Below are positions 53,975-63,557 of a DNA stretch of 64,000 bases, piece by piece (the first letter of the stretch is position 1; each line of letters opens with the position of its first letter). Where the stretch lies: contig NZ_CAAHFH010000001.1 of assembly GCF_900890705.1 (NCBI RefSeq), positions 1,550,001-1,614,000 on the forward strand, in the 5' to 3' direction. The DNA comes from Pontiella sulfatireligans (GTDB lineage: Bacteria > Verrucomicrobiota > Kiritimatiellia > Kiritimatiellales > Pontiellaceae). The position numbers and the translations under genes are program-made. The notes beneath the pieces were generated by a model. The model was not told the origin of the DNA and searched no databases. It saw nothing but the letters and a program-made list of their open reading frames with translations.

Positions 53975-56386
53975 TTAACTTTCCCCGGGCGGAAGGTCGC
54001 ACGTGCCGAGGTGTCGAATGAAAAACTCTGCGCGCTGTTGCACTCCGTAGTTACTGCCGCCCGCCCCGTGGCCGCGGGAGGGGAAGGGAATGAACTCGAA
54101 CTCCTTGCCGGCCTTGATGAGCGCTTCGACCACTTGCATCGTTGAGGAAGGATCGACGTTGGTGTCCATCATGCCGACGGTCAGCAGGAGCTTGCCGCCG
54201 AGCTTATAGGCATCGGCGAGGTTCGAGCTTTTTTCGTAGCTCTCGTCGACCGGCCAGCCCATCCACGCCTCGTTCCACCAGATTTTGTCCATGCGGTTGT
54301 CGTGGCATCCGCAGTCGGCTGCGGCCGCCTTGTAGAAATCCGAATAGTCGAGCACGGCGCGCATGGCGCTCTGGCCGCCGGCGGAGCCGCCATAGATGCC
54401 GACGCGGGACAAATCCATATACGGATATTTCTTTGCGGCGGCTTTCAGCCAGGCGATCCGGTCGGGGAATCCGGAATCCTTCAGGTTTTTCCAGCAGACG
54501 TCGTGGAAGGTCCTGGAGCGCCAATTGGTGCCCATGCCATCGATCTTCACGACGATGAACCCCAGCTCAGCCATCTGCTGCGGGCCGTGGTAGGCGGAAA
54601 ACTTTTTGGGCACAAAAAAGCCGTGGGGTCCCGCGTAGATGGACTCTATGACGGGATATTTCTTTTTGGAATCGAAATGGGACGGGCGGAAAATAACGCC
54701 GTGGATGTCGGTTTTTCCGTCGCGGCCTTTGGTCACAAAGGGTTCCGGCAAGTGCGGGTGGATGGCGAGAAGTTTTGAGGTGTCGGCTGTTCCAAGGTCG
54801 GTAACTTTTTGTCCGTCAGCCGATCTCCGCAGTTCCTGGGCGGGCGGGTGATCGACGCGTGACCATGTATCGACCAGGAACTTCCGGTTGCCGGAGAACG
54901 CAACCTCGTGCTCACCGTTTCCTTCGGTGAGAATGGTAAAGTCCGATCCGTCGAAATTGACGCGGGCGAAGTGGGAATAGCAGGAATCCTGATCTTTATA
55001 AACCCCGAAAACCCTGAGCCAGAGCTGCCGTTTTTCCGGGTCGACATGTTCGACTTCGCGAACCACCCATTCGCCGGCGGTGATGGGCTTGGTCTTTCCG
55101 GTTTTGCGGTTAACCAGATAGAGATGGTTCCACCCGCTGCGCTCCGACATCCAGATGGCTTCGTCGGTTTCGTCGAGCTGATGAAGAAAAGTTTTCTGGG
55201 AATAATCGATGAAGGTGGGGCTTGTCTCTTCGATCAAAGTGGCAGTTTTTCCGGTCGCGGCCTGGACGGCGACCAGTCGCAGGGTCTGGTGCCCACGCTC
55301 GTTGTAGAGAAAGAAGAAACGATCGGGAGCCCAATGCAGGCGCGTAATGTTCCAGGGGTTGGAAAACAACGAATTATCCAACGTAATTTCAGTTCCGGTC
55401 CGGAGATCGAAAAGACAGGGCGTGGCCACGTCCAGCTCGTCGCCGGGTTTGAGGTAGCGGATGGATTTGGTCCTAGGCTGAAGCTGGCCTTTGGGTGCTG
55501 ATTCGATGATATCAATGTGCCGGTCGGTTCCCTTTTTTTCGCGAAAGACCACGACATATTTTCCATCCGGCGACCAATGTCCAGGACCTCGATATTTCCA
55601 ACCTTCGGAACCGTCGGACGTTAACTGCATGGTTTTGCCGGTTTTCCTATTGGTGACGTGCAGGTTGTAATCCTTGAACTCCGCCTTCCATTGACGGGGA
55701 TCCGTCGTGCTTCCGGTCTGTTTTTCCGGTTCCGAGCCCAGATAGGCGACGCCCGGTTTTTTTTCGGCGCGGAAGGCAACTTCTCCGCAGGAGAATAGAT
55801 GTCCTGCATGGGTATTCTGGACGTAGGTTTCCCCGGGTTCGAGCGTGACGTAGGTTTTGTGCTCCCCTGTTCCGGAAACCCAGACGATTTCCCCGGGTTC
55901 GCTGGAGTTGTTCACAAAATAGATTTTAGACGCGCCGCTGCCCTTGCCGCTCTTTAAATTTTTCGCCGACTTGTGTGCCAGGAGGGCGAACGGGTCTTTC
56001 TCCGGTGCGACGGGACGGATGCCGCCCTCCTCCACTCGGAGCACCCTGATCACGCCGCCGACATCGGCGAGACAGGTGATCGATCCGTCTTCGGTAATCT
56101 TGAAACGCTGAATTACCGGTTGTTTCCCGTCGAATCGGCCGTTGAGTTGCTTGGCATCCAGTACTGACTCTTTGGTTCCGGTTTGTGTATCGATCCGGAC
56201 AATACTGCCCTGCTGCTGGTAATAGAGAGCGGAGTCGTCCGGTGCCCATACCGGTTCAATTGTCGCGTCCTCCATCGATCCCTGCGTCCGTTTTTTCAAC
56301 GAACGGGCCGACTCGAAGTCGGCGAAGCCAAATCCGGTTCCTGCAACCAGTCCAAGAAAAACAAATGTGATAAATATCTGCTGCAT
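53975..56386 (-). CDS. S9-family prolyl oligopeptidase / dipeptidyl peptidase IV-like
   Basis: This 803-residue secreted serine peptidase has a signal peptide (FITFVFLGLVAGTGFGFA), an N-terminal beta-propeller (about 60-540) of the DPP IV type, and a C-terminal alpha/beta hydrolase. The catalytic triad is Ser668 in GIYGGSAGGQS, Asp in VGMMDTNVD and His in SRGHGAGG. It would remove dipeptides from peptides in the periplasm, perhaps from the protein part of proteoglycans that carry the locus's glycan substrate, but that link is speculative. It converges with the hydrolase-like gene and is followed upstream by the third PL8. Confidence 0.9.
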   Translation of the reverse strand: MQQIFITFVFLGLVAGTGFGFADFESARSLKKRTQGSMEDATIEPVWAPDDSALYYQQQGSIVRIDTQTGTKESVLDAKQLNGRFDGKQPVIQRFKITEDGSITCLADVGGVIRVLRVEEGGIRPVAPEKDPFALLAHKSAKNLKSGKGSGASKIYFVNNSSEPGEIVWVSGTGEHKTYVTLEPGETYVQNTHAGHLFSCGEVAFRAEKKPGVAYLGSEPEKQTGSTTDPRQWKAEFKDYNLHVTNRKTGKTMQLTSDGSEGWKYRGPGHWSPDGKYVVVFREKKGTDRHIDIIESAPKGQLQPRTKSIRYLKPGDELDVATPCLFDLRTGTEITLDNSLFSNPWNITRLHWAPDRFFFLYNERGHQTLRLVAVQAATGKTATLIEETSPTFIDYSQKTFLHQLDETDEAIWMSERSGWNHLYLVNRKTGKTKPITAGEWVVREVEHVDPEKRQLWLRVFGVYKDQDSCYSHFARVNFDGSDFTILTEGNGEHEVAFSGNRKFLVDTWSRVDHPPAQELRRSADGQKVTDLGTADTSKLLAIHPHLPEPFVTKGRDGKTDIHGVIFRPSHFDSKKKYPVIESIYAGPHGFFVPKKFSAYHGPQQMAELGFIVVKIDGMGTNWRSRTFHDVCWKNLKDSGFPDRIAWLKAAAKKYPYMDLSRVGIYGGSAGGQSAMRAVLDYSDFYKAAAADCGCHDNRMDKIWWNEAWMGWPVDESYEKSSNLADAYKLGGKLLLTVGMMDTNVDPSSTMQVVEALIKAGKEFEFIPFPSRGHGAGGSNYGVQQRAEFFIRHLGTCDLPPGES

Positions 56387-56598
56387 GTCGTAGATTAACC
56401 TTTGGTTTCAACGTTGTTTTCGCGAGATACTAGCATGCGGATAAAGATTGGATAATATCGCTGATTATAGGGACGTGATCAGAGGGTGCGATTCCGTTCT
56501 ACAGCAGCCGTTGGATGCTGATCTTCATCGAATCAGGGAAACATGCAGATCGGCGCCGGAGGCACCCATTTTTATGATGCCTGCGACTTCCGACCCAC

Positions 56599-59500
56599 CT
56601 ACATGGACTCAATCGTGAATGCGGTAGACTGGCCTTCGGCACAGCGAACGGTGAGCTCGGTATTCCCTGAAACCACCGTGGCAAGAACCCCTTCCTCCGA
56701 CCCTGTCAGCCTGTAGCGCCCTTTGATTCTGAGCACCACATCCACCGGCGCAGCGGTCGTTGTTTCGGTCAATTCGAGTCGGGGATCCGTAACGCTTAAG
56801 CGAATGGATTCATCCGGCAGCTGCTTCATTAAAACGAAGCAGGGCTGGCTTACCTCAAGAATCGGGCCGACCGGATCGGCCAGCGGCTCAAAGTTAACGA
56901 GCGCCCACACCTTGTGTTCCGGCACGTGGATCGCATGGGTGGCGGCGTTTTTACGTTTTACATAATAGAACGGTTTCGACGACGCCATCTGCTTGTCGAA
57001 CCGCTGCATCATTCCGACATCAGCATCAAGCAGGCTGACATATTCGTAGCTCGCATTTTTGGCAAAAATACCATGCTCTAGCCAAGCTAGGGAAAACTCG
57101 CCCTCGGTCAGTTTTCTCGTCTTGTTGTGCTTTGAAACCTGTTTACCGATCGTTAGCTTAAACTGGCTACCTGGAGCAATATAGTGGCCAGTGCCATAGG
57201 GATCAATGAGCCATGAGGGCAAGATTCCGCCCGTCTTCCAACCTTTCGAGATCGGTTGTTTCAGCGGCATTTTCGAGCCCTCAACGATCACGATATCGTT
57301 GCCCTTGCGCAAACCACTCTGGAAAAGTGTCGTGGCGAGTGGATATTTCGAACTACCGGAAAGGTCGCTTCCGAGGCAGATAAGCTTGCCGTCGATGGAC
57401 AGCACGGACTTGCGCATCTGGATGGATTGTTCGTGGGGCTTCCCATCAACTCGATCCAGCTGGAAGCCAAATAAGCCAATTTCGTTGTCGAGATGGGCAC
57501 TGCCCCCAAATGGGGTATTTTGCGGCACCCTCAATCCACTATTGCCTTTGTGCCCTTCAAGCTGATCGGGATTAAGCATGAGTGTGGTTGCTCCAGGCGG
57601 TTGCGACCAAGCCCAACCGGGTTGGAGAAACCCCGATGGGTGCTTGCGGGTGTTTTTAAACACCATAATGGTGCCGTGGCTTCCGTAGCGACCGTAGCGG
57701 TTATCGTCTTTGTAGGTTTCGTGGGAGCGCACGCCATTCCCATACCCTTTAAGTTGCACCGAGGAATTCCCATACTTGTAGATCCCTCCTCCGTGATAAT
57801 TCATACTCCAAGCTCCTAGGGGAAGGTCTTCTGCTTCTATCGTTTGCCCAAATATTTTCTGAGCCTCGCCCCCTTCCATGCTGAGATATGCCGCGGCAAG
57901 CTCGATGTCGCACCCGTCCGTTCCCGGCTTACTCAGAGCCAGCTGCTTCGTGATTGAACTGATTAGCTCATTTTCCGCTACCAAAGGATGACGGCCACAA
58001 GCATTTAAACCCGACCACGGGTACCCCCAAAGTTGTGCACGAAGAAAGGCCAGCTTGAGAACCCCATAGACTTCCGTTGAAAACTCGTAGGGCGTACCAT
58101 CGAAAATATCCACCAACTTGACTACTCCGCCCATCGCAGGCAATCCGTAACCCGTATAGTGCATATGATGGTGGAACAAACTTCCGTCGCTCTTAATCCC
58201 GCCTTGATTCCCTGGCGATGGCACGCAAAGGCCAGTACTCAACGATTTTGAAAATGTGCCCAAAAAGTGGGCTTTCCACGGGGAATCTGGCAGCGAGGCC
58301 AACGTCAGCAGATCGGAAAAGGCGAAGGTATTTAAATAATCCATGTTGTAAACCACTTTGGACGGTGGATCCAGAAAATGCCTCTTTGTGCTGAAATACC
58401 AGACCATAGAATCGGTCATGGATTCTAACAATCCAGCCTGTTCCAATTCGTTGCGCATCAGGAAAACAGCTGCAGACCAATTACGCGAGGCATAGCCGAA
58501 ATGGTGTGTGGTGCCCTGAGAACTACCCGCCTGCCAGCCTTGGTCGAGTAGGTGCTCGCTCATGAGCACAAACAGGGTCTTGAGCCGCTCTGCGTTGCGG
58601 TTGCCAGAGGGCTCGTCCTTCCAGTAAAGATAGTTTCGCGCGATGTCAAGCATGAGTGAGCTGTACCCGTACATATCGGATTTATTTTTTTTCATGGCAT
58701 TGAGTTGCGCTTTCAACCTCTTGGGGTAGCCAACGCTATGACAGGGAATGTACGGGAGGTATGCACCCCGAATTACGCCCGTGGCATCTTTGACGATTCC
58801 ATAGTTCAGAAATCTGCGTTCAAGGGCATCGACATCGCCTGCCTTCGGATCATAGAACGCGCTTAGTTTTTCTTCAATCAGGCTGAAAGCAGCACGGTCG
58901 GCAGCGCTCAGTTTCCCCTCGAAGGACGCTTTGTCGACCGATCGATCTAACATCAGGTTAACATCGCCTGCCCCGAACGCATACACGGACTGCTTGTGCT
59001 TGCTAAGGAAAGGTACTTGCCAATCGGCGGTCTGGTGGCGCTTGTCGATCAAGAGCGACGGGGAAATATCATCGATCCAGAAGGTCCCGGATTCCACATC
59101 TTCCGGCGCAATAAAACGGACATAGGCCAGGTCGCGGTCAGGCTTTCCCTGCATATCGCGCTGATAGGAAACCCACGCCGTTCGCCAACCGGAAAAGTCG
59201 AGATTAACAGGAAAAGAACAGGGCTCGCCCTGCTCATCGCCAAAAACAATTTTTAGTTGTTTTTCGGGCAACGGCTCTTCGTTGTAGATCCAGAACTTAA
59301 ACACACGGGTTGCGGGAAAATTATTTTGATCCCTGATATCCCATTTCGGGGCACAAGCAATAGGCAGCTGGAATTTTAGCTCCGCACCGGCGTTCCAATC
59401 CCAGCGCAACGCCTGATCGCCACGGATCCGGCGGGCGGTATCGATCGAGACCTTTGAATTACTGGCGTCCAATCCCTTGGGCAGTCCACTGCCTTCAAAT

Positions 59501-59805
59501 TCAAGCAGAAAAAGGCCATCGGAGTCGGGCTCAATCGGCAAAGGAGCACCGAGCTTAATGGGTGCAGGCGCCGCATGAACCCACGGAAGCACCTGAAGAA
59601 CGACGTTCTCTTTTTCGAAGGCATCATCCGTTTGCAGAGAGAATGCTGGATCAACTGCTTTCTTTCCCGCAGGAGTGCCCTCTGCTTGCGAAGAGTCTCC
59701 TTGAATTATATTTTCAGCAGGTTCGACCGGATTTTCAGGCACGCACCCTGTAAATAATGCCGCAACAAACCCCATCGTCAAAATAGCTCTCGTCCTCATA
59801 TGCAT
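56599..59805 (-). CDS. PL8 chondroitin lyase-like lipoprotein (copy C)
   Basis: This protein of about 1068 residues is related to PL8 copies A and B but much diverged. It starts MHMRTRAILTMGFVAALFTGC, a lipoprotein signal with the lipobox LFTGC (Cys21), so it should be membrane-anchored, whereas copies A and B carry ordinary signal peptides. An extra acidic linker (about 22-75) precedes the beta-domain. Active-site motifs are FHHHMHYTGY, NACGRHPLVAEN and RSHETYKDDNRYGRYGSHG. The LDFSGWRTAWVSYQRDMQG segment is also close to chondroitinase ABC. ATG 59805 is preferred to an in-frame TTG at 59814. It is separated from the main array by the S9 peptidase and may act first on long chains. Confidence 0.85.
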   Translation of the reverse strand: MHMRTRAILTMGFVAALFTGCVPENPVEPAENIIQGDSSQAEGTPAGKKAVDPAFSLQTDDAFEKENVVLQVLPWVHAAPAPIKLGAPLPIEPDSDGLFLLEFEGSGLPKGLDASNSKVSIDTARRIRGDQALRWDWNAGAELKFQLPIACAPKWDIRDQNNFPATRVFKFWIYNEEPLPEKQLKIVFGDEQGEPCSFPVNLDFSGWRTAWVSYQRDMQGKPDRDLAYVRFIAPEDVESGTFWIDDISPSLLIDKRHQTADWQVPFLSKHKQSVYAFGAGDVNLMLDRSVDKASFEGKLSAADRAAFSLIEEKLSAFYDPKAGDVDALERRFLNYGIVKDATGVIRGAYLPYIPCHSVGYPKRLKAQLNAMKKNKSDMYGYSSLMLDIARNYLYWKDEPSGNRNAERLKTLFVLMSEHLLDQGWQAGSSQGTTHHFGYASRNWSAAVFLMRNELEQAGLLESMTDSMVWYFSTKRHFLDPPSKVVYNMDYLNTFAFSDLLTLASLPDSPWKAHFLGTFSKSLSTGLCVPSPGNQGGIKSDGSLFHHHMHYTGYGLPAMGGVVKLVDIFDGTPYEFSTEVYGVLKLAFLRAQLWGYPWSGLNACGRHPLVAENELISSITKQLALSKPGTDGCDIELAAAYLSMEGGEAQKIFGQTIEAEDLPLGAWSMNYHGGGIYKYGNSSVQLKGYGNGVRSHETYKDDNRYGRYGSHGTIMVFKNTRKHPSGFLQPGWAWSQPPGATTLMLNPDQLEGHKGNSGLRVPQNTPFGGSAHLDNEIGLFGFQLDRVDGKPHEQSIQMRKSVLSIDGKLICLGSDLSGSSKYPLATTLFQSGLRKGNDIVIVEGSKMPLKQPISKGWKTGGILPSWLIDPYGTGHYIAPGSQFKLTIGKQVSKHNKTRKLTEGEFSLAWLEHGIFAKNASYEYVSLLDADVGMMQRFDKQMASSKPFYYVKRKNAATHAIHVPEHKVWALVNFEPLADPVGPILEVSQPCFVLMKQLPDESIRLSVTDPRLELTETTTAAPVDVVLRIKGRYRLTGSEEGVLATVVSGNTELTVRCAEGQSTAFTIESM

Positions 59806-59918
59806 TCTTTTCAATCGGTAAAATTTTGTATCACTCCCATCACATGGAATCGCTGAAATTTATCTCGAGTCATTCTCATGTGTACTGCATCAATACCCGC
59901 TTAAAAAGCCACGAGTCG

Positions 59919-62900
59919 TCAAGGGCGACTGACGCGAACGCGGTAGTATGCGGCAGGGAACTGGCGGGTGTCCTCAACCGACAGATCATCCCCGGTGCCC
60001 TGCTCGTTTCCAAGCATGGACAGCCAGTTGCCACCGATCAGATTCGTAGAGTAATCGACGTCGTAGAACCGATTGCTCGACGTAGAAAAAACAAGATCCA
60101 TTCCTGCACTTAAAGGTTCGATAGTGGCATGGAAATAGTCGTCTCCATTGTTCGGGTCGGTTCCGGCGTCGAACTCATCGCGATTGTCGTGACCGTCGCC
60201 ATCGGGGTCGGCTCCGGGGTCGGCCAGCCCCGCGCCGATCTCCGGCTGCGTAAAATGCTGATCGCGCCACGCCTCATAGCCATCGAACCGAAAGCCCGCA
60301 ACCTGCAAGGGAGCCAGGTCAATGGAGAACGACCCGCCGGAAGCGGCATACTCCATCTCCTCGAAAAGGTCAGTTCGAGGGGTATCGGGCACCCCGCTAA
60401 ACGTGACGGATACGTTCTGCGTGGCGGAGTTGACCATGAAGAGATATTGCTGGCCGAAATAGTCGCGCATGGTATAGGTGATCGACGGGTAGGTCATCCC
60501 TTGCTCCGGCTCATATAGCTCAGTGGGGCCGGACGTAACCGCCGAGGAAACCCCGGCTACCGTTACACCGTACAGAAAGACCGGTGCAAGATTGCGATCG
60601 TTATTCAGATCGTCCGCAACCGTGAGGTAGCCATCAAGGTAAGCCTGGAAATCATTTTGGAATCCGGTCCTATTTCTGAATCCCGACCAAATGCTGACCC
60701 CTTTTCCTCCCATAATGAGCCCCATGTAGGTATCATGCCGGCACCAGGTTTCAATCAGATGTTCCTCCCCGGGGAGTGCATCTGCGGCCATCCAAAGCAC
60801 TATCAATGGAACCGCATTCGTTTTTACTGCAGCAATGGCATTGATCTCCTGCTCCATCGACCACCGCACCCAGATACGGTTATACTTTCTATCGTTCCCA
60901 TCGGTCGGCAGGTAGGTTCCTTTACCGCAGAGATCCAAAAAGGGAAGCGTTTTCGATAAAGAGTCAACCGTGCGGTTACCGGGCTCATACATAAAGATCG
61001 GCCGGCCGTAGGGGTCGTTGGCCCGCAAGGCCGACGAGGCAACATTGAGGTAGTGCATTTCAGCCACTCTCCAGGGGCGCAGCTCCTCGGGGCCCAGGTC
61101 CCACATGACGACCTTCTTGCTGTATTTTACGTCTTTGATGGCTTCCAACGTATCCGCGACAATGGTGGCATCACTGGGTAAGACATAACCTGGCGTATCA
61201 AACACGGCAGCATTAACCCCCTGCATGCATTCGGGAGTCACCTTATAAAAATAGTTGGCATCCTTGCTCGCCGCCAGCGTCAAGCTAGCAGGCTGGGCAC
61301 TCCCATAGTAGGGGCCAAGCACGGTTGCCCCATGTGCAAGCACATAGTCCGAGTCGGCCTCCGAGGTAGAATAGAAGCCAAATGGAAACTGATCCCCCCA
61401 GGGAAAGGTGGCGCCGGGCGGCGCCGAAAGGTCGCTGGGGGTGGCGTCGAAGTTCCCGCCTGTCACGGAAAAATGGTCGAGGAAAATATCCCGTGAAGGT
61501 TGGTCGGCCATTTCAACAAGACGAACCTGCACCGCATCCCCAAGGTCGCGGTACCGGGCAACAAAACGCACATTAAAATCCACAGGCACATAGGCCACGT
61601 CATCAGAAGCCTTAATTATATATTCAGATTCCTCCAGCAGGGTATCTTCCGTCAGGTTCCATAGTTGAACGATATAGGAACCTTCGCGATCACCATCGTT
61701 GTAGACGCTGCCGGAAAAAACGATTTCCTCGCCGGGCACCATCGTGCCGACAAGCGTCAGGCCGATCGCTTCGTTCTGCGGGGTCGCATCCTGCGTGTTC
61801 AGCTTCAGCCCCCCGTCATATTGAACCCGGGTAACGACGGATCCCACGCTCACCCAGTTGGAATAGGTCTGGGCATCTGTATCGAAATCGTCACTTATGC
61901 CGAGGATTCCAGAAAGTTGATTATAGGGGATCACCGCTTCCATTGCGTCGCCGATACGAATTTCGTCTACATAACCAATATTCGCGCCCAGGCTGAACCC
62001 GAAATGCGTTATCGGCGAAAAGGTAGCCCCCGACGAGGCTACCGTATGGGAAGCACTCCCGGCCACGTCGGACAAATCGGTCGGATCGAAATAGGTCGTC
62101 ATCGTACCCGCATCTAGATTCACCTCGGAAACGACGAAATGAAGCCCGGCGGTCGTGGGGCCGCCCATGTCGTTAATACCGCTCGTGTTTCCATAGTTGC
62201 CCCATCCTGTGGACGTCGCACGAACCATAGCTTGCATAACCGAGCCCATGCTGCTGGAGACTCCCACCGCCCCGCTCAAAAGCCCTGCGTTGAAGCCGCC
62301 CGTGGCGTTATCGGCATCGAACAGGAAGCTCATATAAACGGTTCCACTACTGATCGCACCGCCGGTGAGTTCCAGTTGCAGGTTCTTGGTACCGCTCACC
62401 AACCCGTCCATCCCCCCGTACTGGCCCATCACATCCAAAGTGTTTCCCAGGCCGTCGGTGTAGGATAGCCCCGTGGAGTCGTAGGTTCTCATCCGATAGC
62501 TGGTGAGATCATAATTGTTCGTAAAGCCCTCGCCGCTGATCATATCCCGGATCCGGATATTCCCAACCGCGTCGAATCCTTCATAAGCATAAAGAACTGG
62601 GGCAACAGGCGCTACGTCCGCAAGTGTCGTACCGATCCGGACTTCGTCCACGTAGCCAATATTAGCGCCCAAGCTGAACCCGAAATGCGTGATTGGCGAA
62701 AAAGTGGCGCCCGCCGAGACTACTGTATGAGAGGCATTGCCGACCACATCGGTCAGATCGCTCGGATCAAAGTAAGTAGTCATCGTACCCGCATCCAGAT
62801 CGACCTCAGAAACGACGAAATGAAGCCCTGCATTCGTGGGGCCGCCAACATCGTCAATACCGCTCGGGACTCCAAAGTTGCCCCATCCTGTGGACGTCGC

Positions 62901-63353
62901 GCGAACCATAGCTTGCATAACCGAACCCATGCTGCTGGCGGTTCCCACCGCCCCGCTCAAAAGCCCTGCGTTGAAGCCGCCTGTGGCGTTATCGGCATCA
63001 AACAGGAAGCTCATATAAACGGTTCCACTACTAATCGCACCGCCGGTGAGTTCCATTTGCAGGTTTTTGGTGCCGCCCACCAGCGAATTCATCCCCCCGT
63101 ACTGGCCCATCACATCCAAGGTATTCCCATTGCCATCCTCATAAGAAAGACCGGCGGAGTTGTAGGTTCTCATCCTATAACTGGTCAGATCCGAATTGTT
63201 GGTGAAGCCCACACTACTTATCACATTCTGGACCTGGACATCTCCCGTGGAGTCGAACCCTTCATAGGCCAATAGCGCAGCCTGCGTACTCAGGCTGCCA
63301 ACCACTAAAACGGCCGCAATCAGACGGATCAATGTTAACTTTGTGTTTTCCAT
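59919..63353 (-). CDS. large secreted multi-domain protein with two tandem repeats
   Basis: This 1144-residue protein has a signal peptide (LIAAVLVVGSLSTQAA). It contains two tandem repeats of about 220 residues (about 27-245 and 253-475) that share YEGFDxxGxxxxxxxIS, LDVMGQYGGM, TVYMSFLFDADNATGGFNAG and ITHFGFSLGANIGYVDE. A jelly-roll-like domain (about 490-640) and a barrel-like region (about 650-1020, with VVMWDLGPEELRPWRVAEMH and MGLIMGGKGVSIWSGF) follow. The C-terminus has a thrombospondin type 3-like calcium segment (GADPDGDGHDNRDEFDAGTD, about 1065-1085). The barrel region resembles glycoside hydrolases but no family is recognised. It should be exported, perhaps to the surface, and stands beside the third PL8. 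Confidence 0.65.
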   Translation of the reverse strand: MENTKLTLIRLIAAVLVVGSLSTQAALLAYEGFDSTGDVQVQNVISSVGFTNNSDLTSYRMRTYNSAGLSYEDGNGNTLDVMGQYGGMNSLVGGTKNLQMELTGGAISSGTVYMSFLFDADNATGGFNAGLLSGAVGTASSMGSVMQAMVRATSTGWGNFGVPSGIDDVGGPTNAGLHFVVSEVDLDAGTMTTYFDPSDLTDVVGNASHTVVSAGATFSPITHFGFSLGANIGYVDEVRIGTTLADVAPVAPVLYAYEGFDAVGNIRIRDMISGEGFTNNYDLTSYRMRTYDSTGLSYTDGLGNTLDVMGQYGGMDGLVSGTKNLQLELTGGAISSGTVYMSFLFDADNATGGFNAGLLSGAVGVSSSMGSVMQAMVRATSTGWGNYGNTSGINDMGGPTTAGLHFVVSEVNLDAGTMTTYFDPTDLSDVAGSASHTVASSGATFSPITHFGFSLGANIGYVDEIRIGDAMEAVIPYNQLSGILGISDDFDTDAQTYSNWVSVGSVVTRVQYDGGLKLNTQDATPQNEAIGLTLVGTMVPGEEIVFSGSVYNDGDREGSYIVQLWNLTEDTLLEESEYIIKASDDVAYVPVDFNVRFVARYRDLGDAVQVRLVEMADQPSRDIFLDHFSVTGGNFDATPSDLSAPPGATFPWGDQFPFGFYSTSEADSDYVLAHGATVLGPYYGSAQPASLTLAASKDANYFYKVTPECMQGVNAAVFDTPGYVLPSDATIVADTLEAIKDVKYSKKVVMWDLGPEELRPWRVAEMHYLNVASSALRANDPYGRPIFMYEPGNRTVDSLSKTLPFLDLCGKGTYLPTDGNDRKYNRIWVRWSMEQEINAIAAVKTNAVPLIVLWMAADALPGEEHLIETWCRHDTYMGLIMGGKGVSIWSGFRNRTGFQNDFQAYLDGYLTVADDLNNDRNLAPVFLYGVTVAGVSSAVTSGPTELYEPEQGMTYPSITYTMRDYFGQQYLFMVNSATQNVSVTFSGVPDTPRTDLFEEMEYAASGGSFSIDLAPLQVAGFRFDGYEAWRDQHFTQPEIGAGLADPGADPDGDGHDNRDEFDAGTDPNNGDDYFHATIEPLSAGMDLVFSTSSNRFYDVDYSTNLIGGNWLSMLGNEQGTGDDLSVEDTRQFPAAYYRVRVSRP
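61950..63275 (-). repeat. intragenic tandem duplication
   Basis: Two segments of about 660 bp inside the 1144-residue gene (roughly 61950-62600 and 62610-63275) are highly similar. Long nearly identical stretches occur, for example around 62200-62340 and 62880-63030 (CCCCATCCTGTGGACGTCGC is common to both). They encode the two 220-residue repeats. Confidence 0.85.
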
Positions 63354-63557
63354 AGCTCTATTGCCTTCGGGTTGAATCTGTGCGGTGAAGAAATGACGAA
63401 TCAGTTTCCCACAATTTCGCTCATAACCACAGGGTCATAATGCGACATAACGTGCGCCCATTTTCCGTCCAAAATTCAAAAAAAGGCAACAATTCATCCG
63501 ATACCGCTACGTTTGTTTAAGATGAAACAACCAATCCATAGAGAGGATCAAAAAATA
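63354..63557. promoter_or_regulatory. divergent intergenic region, no gene seen
   Basis: These 204 bp separate the leftward 1144-residue gene from the rightward MBL-fold gene and must contain both promoters. No clear promoter pair or hairpin could be assigned. Confidence 0.4.
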
